A DNA stretch of 64,000 bases from Lateolabrax maculatus (taxonomy: Eukaryota; Chordata; Actinopteri; Acropomatiformes; Lateolabracidae): NCBI GenBank assembly GCA_031216445.1, contig CM062204.1:15063001-15127000 (forward strand). Reading direction: 5' to 3'. The translations under genes were made by a program, and so were the position numbers. This document shows, piece by piece, positions 61,401 to 64,000 of this stretch. Every line of letters starts with the position of its first letter. Position 1 is the stretch's first letter. The notes under the pieces were generated by a model, which worked only from the letters and a program-made list of their open reading frames with translations, was not told where the DNA came from and searched no databases.

Positions 61401-63098
61401 TTAAGTATTGTAAGAATAGGACTTAAAGTTACAGGTTATTGTGTTGAGTCCAGCCAGAGACAGAGGACCACCCAAATGCAAGCTGTGTTTTAGTAAAAGT
61501 GGTGTGCAATTACCTAATACATTCCCTTCAATTCATATGGATGTGTTATTGTATTCATTCCATTTGCCCTTGCCACTCTCTTACAATTTTGACATAAAAT
61601 TGGACATTGTTTCAGTAGTTCTTTTGTACTCTTGCTGGCCAGCTTTGGCTAAAAGCTGCACAAATGCCGCAATGCAAAATAAACAGTTTTGAACATTGTC
61701 AAATCATAGATATTCATAATGAACTACTTTTGCTTTACACAGTTTGATTTTTGACAGATACATGAAAATAACATGGTTATCTTCGACATCCCTTTAGTAT
61801 TAATTATGGGATTACAGAGTTCGATTCTGTTTCTTTTGTGTTTATTCATGCACACAAATGTGAGTGATTTATCAAAAAGCACACAGAAAATTGATTAAAA
61901 ATTTTACACTTTGAGTCAGTCTGAATTTCCTGTCAATGTCTCTTAGTAAAATCTAGTGGTAGCCATATGAAACTACAGTGCAATATCAACATAGGCATCT
62001 TCTCCCATGACCCCCTGTGTTTTTTCATTCTTTAAATCCCCTTACAAACACATAAAAACAATTAATTATTATAAGTAATTCTGTATACAGTATTATAGTG
62101 ATGTTTAGTATATTTATTTAACATGCACCATTTTTTCCAAGGTGTCATTAGCTATCTGTCAAATACGTTTTATGTCAACTCTGCTTCAGTATTAAAGTAT
62201 TTAATATTCTTGTTCCATTTTACAATATTATTGTAACCTATATTCAAACATACCGAATGGTGGTTTAGTTAACCTTGCAGCTCAGATTCCAACAAATCTT
62301 GCAAATGTTTTTCTCAATAGCATTGTGCTACCCTCTTTCCATTCATGTCTATTTGTGTCCATTTACATATACAGAATGTGTGTGTGTGTGTGTGTCTGTG
62401 TAATTGCACACGTGAAGAATAATGTTATATTTTGATGCACTTTGAAGTTAGATTGTATACTTTGTTTCTTGTTTGTATTATAAAACATAGATCTGAGGCG
62501 GCGGGTTGCCTCTTACTATGATATTACATCATATTCTGAGATCTTTAGCAGCCTGAACTGGTTTACATTGTTACAAGATCTGTAAAAGATAAAAACTGTG
62601 AAATCTTTGAAATCTAAGAACCACATTTCGGTAAGAATACAGGCACGTTCTAGAAATTCGTCCCTCTGTTACGTTGCATTCAGGCAAAGTTTTAAAAAAA
62701 AATGTGAAAATGCCTCTGTTCCAGCCGAGCCATTCTTTGTACTCCCACAGTTCAGCACCTGAAATGCCCCGTGCAGCCACAGCCTTCAAACCTTGGCCAC
62801 TGTGTCGCTTCACCAGAGCAAATGGAGTGCCTTACTTGACGGTATCTCAATAAGCTCCTTAACAGTTTGGAGAGTTGGGATAACCGGTAGAAACCAAAAA
62901 AAACATGTACTCACGGATGTTGTCAGTGCTTTCCTGCACAGTGTCCGTCTTGAGGAGGTTGTCAGCTAACATAAAAGCCCCAATCTCTACAGTGTCGAGG
63001 AGCAGAGTGGCCGAGTGCAGCTGCTCGCTGGTGGGCAGCTCTCTCCACGCTGTCTGGGCTCGTGGCTGCAGCAAATTATTCACAGTCTCCACCATAGC
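36057..63098 (-). CDS. adgrl3: adgrl3 (latrophilin-3), 3' part: 14 coding exons, 5' end outside window
   Basis: Adhesion G-protein-coupled receptor of the plasma membrane. In vertebrates latrophilins sit at synapses, bind teneurins and FLRT proteins through N-terminal domains, and are cut at the GPS. The spliced minus-strand reading (exons 62915-63098, 58538-58660, 58083-58288, 56715-56891, 55515-55724, 50818-51038, 47907-47973, 46828-46919, 43940-44108, 42405-42533, 41673-41766, 39146-39274, 37396-37698, 36057-36700) has GT-AG borders and matching phases throughout, giving 915 residues. In that numbering: C-terminal GAIN 1-217, GPS cleavage between L217 and T218, helices at about 238-265, 273-294, 301-335, 345-366, 382-410, 428-451 and 455-480, then a tail of about 435 residues ending VTSL. 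The match to remembered mammalian latrophilin-3 is near-continuous across the membrane region. The tail ending HLVTSL favours paralogue 3; paralogue 2 ends QMQLVTSL. Lectin, olfactomedin and hormone-receptor domains are not in the window. Confidence 0.95.
36663..36683 (-). repeat. Coding (AGC)7 triplet repeat
   Basis: Seven uninterrupted AGC codons (plus strand GCT repeats) code a Ser7 run near the start of exon N. Pure triplet runs are prone to length change, so allele differences of whole serines are plausible. Confidence 0.9.
36701..37395 (-). other. adgrl3 intron M-N (695 nt)
   Basis: Last intron, with borders GTGACT and tctttcag. Nothing recognisable inside it. Confidence 0.82.
37396..37698 (-). 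CDS. adgrl3: adgrl3 exon M: cytoplasmic tail
   Basis: Exon of 303 nt, phase 1 in and 1 out, adding 100 whole codons. It begins GILNNARDSSVMDTLPLNGN, includes EYLSDCVQILDR and ETTLEKKILKELTSNYIPSY, and ends NLMNKLVNSSMANG. The LEKKILKELTSNYIPSYLNN segment is characteristic of latrophilin-3. The insert SGGYGTHGNHK replaces a shorter mammalian stretch. Acceptor gttcctcag, donor GTGACT. Like exon L it could be skipped without a frameshift. Confidence 0.94.
37699..39145 (-). other. adgrl3 intron L-M (1447 nt)
   Basis: AT-rich intron with short A and T runs and no long microsatellite. The plus-strand open frame at 38187-38372 has no family resemblance. Nothing else is recognisable. Confidence 0.8.
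39146..39274 (-). CDS. adgrl3: adgrl3 exon L: cassette-type tail exon
   Basis: Exon of 129 nt, phase 1 in and 1 out. It codes AMANHLITNALLRPHGTNNP, YNTLLGDSAVYNNPAVGMYN and TQ. The MANHLI-NALLRPHGTNNPYNTLL core is shared with latrophilins 2 and 3. Both ends are phase 1 and the length is divisible by three, so skipping it keeps the frame; in mammals this part of the tail is alternatively spliced. The junction codon with exon K is GGA (Gly) here. Acceptor tgtaccag, donor GTGTGC. Confidence 0.93.
39681..39728. repeat. (GA)24 microsatellite in a 450-nt purine tract
   Basis: Pure GA run at the far end of the purine-rich block 39280-39728, within adgrl3 intron K-L. On the gene's strand it is CT-rich and leads toward the exon L acceptor. 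Confidence 0.93.
40804..40838. repeat. (GT)n microsatellite in intron K-L
   Basis: Uninterrupted TG dinucleotides of about 35 nt inside adgrl3 intron K-L. Confidence 0.95.
41109..41146. repeat. Perfect hairpin, 17-bp arms and 4-nt loop
   Basis: The left arm taaaatttacagtgagt (41109-41125) and right arm actcactgtaaatttta (41130-41146) are exact reverse complements around the loop acag. It lies in adgrl3 intron K-L. It could be the remnant of a fold-back element or simply a stable RNA stem. Confidence 0.85.
41673..41766 (-). CDS. adgrl3: adgrl3 exon K: cytoplasmic tail
   Basis: Exon of 94 nt, phase 0 in and 1 out. It codes SRIRRMWNDTVRKQESSFIT and GDINSSATLNR. SRIRRMWNDTVRKQ is shared by all latrophilins. 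The mammalian protein reads RKQSESSF, so one Ser is missing here. Acceptor ttgtatag, donor GTAACC. Confidence 0.94.
41767..42353 (-). other. adgrl3 intron J-K
   Basis: Intron of 587 nt from the downstream donor or 638 nt from the upstream one. The region next to exon K is purine-rich on the plus strand (about 41776-41930), so on the gene's strand it is a long C/T-rich tract before the acceptor. A T run at about 42235-42246 is the only other simple sequence. Confidence 0.82.
42354..42404 (-). CDS. adgrl3: adgrl3 exon J extension from a second in-frame donor
   Basis: The frame stays open for 51 nt past the first donor, adding VSLPACTPGRYSTADSQ before a second donor, GTGAGG (plus-strand cctcac, 42348-42353). 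The added segment repeats the exon end: TPGRYSTGSQ and then TPGRYSTADSQ, each followed by CAG and a GTGAG donor. It therefore looks like a local tandem duplication that copied the splice site. Whether the downstream donor is used cannot be read from DNA. Confidence 0.5.
42405..42533 (-). CDS. adgrl3: adgrl3 exon J, short form: start of cytoplasmic tail
   Basis: Exon of 129 nt, phase 0 at both ends, 43 residues. It begins VRKEYGKCLRTHCCSGKS and ends SRTPGRYSTGSQ at donor GTGAGC. This is the form that matches the family, where GSQ is joined directly to SRIRRMW. The CC pair in HCCSGK is a plausible palmitoylation site close to the membrane. A second in-frame donor lies 51 nt further on and is described separately. 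Confidence 0.93.
42534..43939 (-). other. adgrl3 intron I-J (1406 nt)
   Basis: AT-rich intron with no microsatellite of note and no recognisable exon. A short CA run occurs near 43158-43170. Confidence 0.8.
43940..44108 (-). CDS. adgrl3: adgrl3 exon I: TM6 and TM7
   Basis: Exon of 169 nt, phase 2 in and 0 out. It codes the end of Lys, SWVIGAIALLCLLGLTWAFG (TM6), the short loop LMYINES, and TM7 TVIMAYLFTIFNSLQGMFIF to HCILQKK. It is the best-conserved part of the receptor and matches the latrophilin family throughout. Acceptor cttctgtag, donor GTGAGG. Confidence 0.96.
44109..46827 (-). other. adgrl3 intron H-I (2719 nt) with 40-bp palindrome
   Basis: GT-AG intron. It contains a perfect palindrome at 44564-44603, purine-rich DNA at about 44995-45120, and otherwise AT-rich sequence. 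The plus-strand open frame 44250-44606 ends inside the palindrome and has no family resemblance. No additional exon was recognised, including the mammalian loop-3 insertion. Confidence 0.82.
44564..44603. repeat. Perfect 40-bp palindrome (20-bp arms, no spacer)
   Basis: The left arm is CACTCTGCCATGTACTTGTG at 44564-44583 and the right arm at 44584-44603 is its exact reverse complement. The flanking bases (63 and 604) do not pair. It is not a simple-sequence repeat, so it is unlikely to be chance. It could form a cruciform or an RNA hairpin in the adgrl3 pre-mRNA. No mature-miRNA identity is claimed. Confidence 0.9.
46828..46919 (-). CDS. adgrl3: adgrl3 exon H: TM5 end and intracellular loop 3
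   Basis: Exon of 92 nt, phase 0 in and 2 out. It codes LNVIFLGIALYKMFHHTAIL and KPDSGCLDNI plus two bases of a Lys codon. Loop 3 is a G-protein contact region. Mammalian latrophilin-3 is known to carry an optional short insertion at this junction; I searched the following intron for it by eye and did not find it. Confidence 0.95.
46920..47906 (-). other. adgrl3 intron G-H (987 nt)
   Basis: GT-AG intron. Its acceptor end, read on the gene's strand, is TG-rich (tatgtgtgtgtctgtgtgttccag), not a simple pyrimidine run. Nothing else is recognisable. Confidence 0.8.
47907..47973 (-). CDS. adgrl3: adgrl3 exon G: extracellular loop 2 and start of TM5
   Basis: Short exon of 67 nt coding the end of a Val codon and CWLRLDTYFIWSFIGPATLI to IIM. 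The leading Cys (visible residue 375) is the conserved loop-2 cysteine. Too short to stand out alone, but its phases (2 in, 0 out), acceptor tctctctag and donor GTGAGA fit exons F and H exactly. Confidence 0.95.
47974..50817 (-). other. adgrl3 intron F-G (2844 nt)
   Basis: It contains (CA)n at 48632-48672 followed by (AT)7 and more CA, a second (CA)n at 48780-48815, a G12 run near 48325, and a long purine-rich stretch at about 47976-48110 that forms a C/T-rich tract before the exon G acceptor. The long open frame on the plus strand at 50322-51083 is a shadow running across exon F. Confidence 0.83.
48632..48697. repeat. Compound (AC)n(AT)7(AC)n microsatellite
   Basis: AC run at 48632-48672, AT at 48673-48686, then AC again, inside adgrl3 intron F-G. 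Another AC array follows at 48780-48815. Confidence 0.93.
50818..51038 (-). CDS. adgrl3: adgrl3 exon F: TM3, loop 2, TM4
   Basis: Exon of 221 nt, phase 0 in and 2 out. It codes IACAVFAALLHFFFLAAFTW, then MFLEGVQLYIMLVEVF, the loop ESEHSRTKYFYL, and TM4 AGYGVPAVIVAVSAAVDY to YGTDR. The Cys at residue 303 of the visible protein is the expected partner of an extracellular-loop-2 Cys in exon G. The border cuts a Val codon (GT plus G). Acceptor ccctcaccag, donor GTAAGG. Confidence 0.96.
52446..52473. repeat. Poly-A run (28 nt)
   Basis: Twenty-eight consecutive A residues in adgrl3 intron E-F. No SINE or LINE body was recognised beside it, so it may be simple sequence only. Confidence 0.95.
55429..55488. 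repeat. (CA)30 microsatellite close to the exon E donor
   Basis: Sixty nt of uninterrupted CA. Read on the adgrl3 strand it is (GT)30 and begins 26 nt after the exon E splice donor. Confidence 0.97.
55515..55724 (-). CDS. adgrl3: adgrl3 exon E: stalk, TM1 and TM2
   Basis: Exon of 210 nt, phase 0 at both ends, 70 residues. It opens with KADSMHDLLLDVITWVGILL, runs through TM1 (rich in L, C, I, F), the first intracellular loop FFRGLQSDRNTIHKNLCI, and TM2 SLFIAESLFLVGI, ending NRADQP. Loop 1 is identical to the mammalian latrophilins as I remember them. The acceptor is ctttccacag and the donor GTAAGA. A (CA)30 microsatellite starts 26 nt into the following intron. Confidence 0.96.
55725..56714 (-). 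other. adgrl3 intron D-E (990 nt)
   Basis: GT-AG intron between the GPS exon and the TM1 exon. Apart from a short T run near 56457-56466 I see nothing notable. No extra exon or repeat family was recognised. Confidence 0.8.
56715..56891 (-). CDS. adgrl3: adgrl3 exon D: GPS autoproteolysis site
   Basis: Exon of 177 nt, phase 0 at both ends, 59 residues. It holds the GPS motif with its four cysteines (NCSFW, DCRLL, SCSC), two aromatic Trp positions (SFWSYS and GFWST) and the cleavage triplet HLT in CSCTHLTSFAVLM. Family knowledge: the domain cuts itself between Leu and Thr, and the new N-terminus (TSFAVLM) serves as the tethered agonist. Both catalytic-site residues His and Thr are present, so cleavage is expected. 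The mammalian reading is CNHLTNF, so the residues just before His and just after Thr differ here (Thr and Ser). Acceptor cccctag, donor GTAGGC. Confidence 0.96.
56892..58082 (-). other. adgrl3 intron C-D (1191 nt)
   Basis: It contains two long T runs (about 57951-57969 and 58025-58041) and a purine-rich stretch from 56892 to about 57130 on the plus strand. On the gene's strand that stretch is a C/T-rich tract, including a (CT)n run at about 56926-56955, leading straight into the exon D acceptor. No exon was recognised. Confidence 0.82.
58083..58288 (-). CDS. adgrl3: adgrl3 exon C: GAIN domain beta-sandwich
   Basis: Exon of 206 nt, phase 1 in and 0 out, separated from exon B by a short 249-nt intron. 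It codes EIRMAFVLYRNLGSYLSTENA, then VIVNSPVITASINKE and VFTVKHLQ. This is the beta-rich part of the GAIN domain shared by all latrophilins. The acceptor is ttcttacag and the donor GTAAGA. Compared with my recollection of the mammalian protein (INKEFSNKVYL), this copy reads INKESNKVYL, one residue shorter in a loop between strands. The frame is intact. Confidence 0.94.
58289..58537 (-). other. adgrl3 intron B-C with (GA/CT)n tract
   Basis: Short 249-nt GT-AG intron. About 55 nt past the donor (sense strand) it holds a nearly pure AG/CT run at about 58428-58483, leaving little unique sequence. Length variation at this microsatellite would change the intron size by a large fraction. Confidence 0.85.
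58538..58660 (-). CDS. adgrl3: adgrl3 exon B: GAIN domain beta region
   Basis: Exon of 123 nt, phase 1 in and 1 out, coding LEVARLSTDGNLADLTFP through SIQLSASTLKQHGRN. It is recognisable as the latrophilin GAIN segment by LEVA, IQLSA and LKQ-GRN. The acceptor is tattccag and the donor GTAGAA, which is weaker than its neighbours. The Gln at the A/B junction (C plus AG) restores the family reading NIQLEVA exactly, which supports both borders. Confidence 0.93.
58661..62914 (-). other. adgrl3 intron A-B (4254 nt)
   Basis: GT-AG intron. It contains CA-rich DNA at about 59560-59640, purine-rich DNA at about 59160-59490 and 59940-60090, and a short (GT)n at 62378-62395. I see no coding exon in it. 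The acceptor of exon B is unusual: the stretch before the AG is TG-rich (gtgtgtgtgtattccag) instead of a plain pyrimidine tract. Confidence 0.85.
62915..63098 (-). CDS. adgrl3: adgrl3 exon A: GAIN domain, helical part
   Basis: First visible exon, 184 nt, phase 0 in and phase 1 out. It codes 61 residues beginning AMVETVNNLLQP and running through LLLDTVEIGAFMLADNLLK to TDNI, plus the first base of a Gln codon completed by the next exon. The acceptor reads ctgctgccccag and the donor GTGAGT. This is the conserved helical segment of the GAIN domain, which folds around the GPS and holds the two receptor fragments together after cleavage. The preceding family segment (the RSLNK / RERSCRAY region) was not found up to 64000, so the next upstream exon lies outside. 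Confidence 0.94.
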
Positions 63099-64000
63099 CT
63101 GGGGCAGCAGAAGAAAACACAGAGGTCACCTGGAGGAAGCCAATACTAACACTTTTATCACTTTTAGTCAATGGTGCTAATGTGAAAATTAATGCAAATC
63201 CATTCATAGTACAAATAACATTGCTACGCCATAACCACTGAAGACGGCGGGGATGCAACAGTGAGAATGCAGTGGCGTTTCATCTATTGTGTTGATAAAT
63301 CATGACAACAAAAAAATTTTAGTGATGCAAATGTAGCATTTCCATGCAGACATAACAGAGGCAAAAACACAGAAGCTGTTAAATAAAAAGTACATCTCCA
63401 AAGTTTGGTCCACTCTTTTCTAATGCTAATTACCACCTTTTTTTTTTTTTATTCCCTTTATAAAAGGATGTTTTGAGAGAAAATCCATCACAGATGTTCA
63501 AAAAATCAAGCTAAGCTAATTAGCTGATTGCAATCACCATGTGTCTACACCCCCAAACCTGGTTCATTTTTTATTTTTTATTTTTTTTAGAAACAGTCTT
63601 ATCTTTGAGTTGGAAAACTTGTGCTTGAGGGATTGAGAAGAAAATTAGAGTTTTATCAGATAATGTCTGCTGGGTCACATCCAGCCGTGCAGAACAGTTT
63701 TGAATCCAAAAATACTACCAAACGGAGAAGAGTTGGCTCTCACAGATGAAATGTTCTCCGTGAAACAATACTTATTTTGTCTCCAGCTCACATTCCTTTA
63801 TGCTCTTAAGAATTCACCTCCTCATTTTCAGACATGAACACCACACATAGGCAGACACACACATCTTTAAAAGACCCTGGGAGAGATAAAGAAACGGAGT
63901 GAAAAGAGAGTGGAGTGGGGGGGGGAGGGGAGAGCCAGGGGAGAGCGATAAAACAGTCCAGTGAGTCCATGGTGACAGGCGTCCGCTGGGAACAAGGGAG
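63099..64000 (-). other. adgrl3 intron upstream of exon A (partial)
   Basis: The sequence continues upstream of the exon A acceptor. I looked for the preceding GAIN exon (family residues around RSLNK or RERSCRAY) and saw none, so this is read as intron to the window edge. It contains T-rich runs at about 63440-63455 and 63568-63590 and a G-rich run near 63918. Confidence 0.7.

Overview
The window looks like a piece of a teleost nuclear genome, probably from a percomorph fish. The evidence is AT-rich intergenic DNA packed with (CA/GT)n, (GA/CT)n and (AT)n microsatellites, two copies of an interspersed repeat I recognise from percomorph genomes (8850-8970 and 22391-22915), and a single vertebrate gene split by short introns with GT-AG borders. 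Nothing suggests bacterial, organellar or phage DNA. There are no operons, CRISPR arrays, rRNA genes or convincing tRNA genes.

The right-hand 28 kb (about 34-63.1 kb) carries the 3' half of one minus-strand gene, adgrl3 (latrophilin-3, an adhesion G-protein-coupled receptor). I reconstructed 14 coding exons (called exons A to N here, in transcript order from high to low coordinate). All splice phases agree. With the shorter form of exon J they add up to 2748 nt, or 915 codons plus a TAG stop at 36057. The visible protein runs from the C-terminal half of the GAIN domain, through the GPS autoproteolysis site (HL|T) and seven transmembrane helices, into a long cytoplasmic tail ending in the PDZ ligand VTSL. 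The 5' exons (signal peptide, lectin, olfactomedin, hormone-receptor motif, first half of GAIN) and the promoter lie beyond 64000. The assignment to paralogue 3 rather than 1 or 2 rests on remembered family sequence: a tail ending HLVTSL, the RNHLHELQSYYHMGRGGSDG-like segment, and the exon with MANHLITNALLRPHG. Which fish duplicate it is cannot be told.

The left-hand 34 kb is downstream of the gene and has no gene I can support. The open frames there are short, begin at arbitrary ATGs, cross microsatellites and lack family resemblance. It holds microsatellites, old interspersed repeats, a telomere-like CCTAA-rich stretch, several perfect hairpins, and one unexplained stretch at 32250-33915 with faintly coding character.

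The most interesting points are: a duplicated splice donor in the intracellular-tail exon J that could add 17 residues; a perfect 40-bp palindrome and a 17-bp-arm hairpin inside adgrl3 introns; a (GU)30 tract 26 nt downstream of the donor of the TM1-TM2 exon; and repeated use of CT microsatellites as polypyrimidine tracts. I found no sign of a new multi-gene system.
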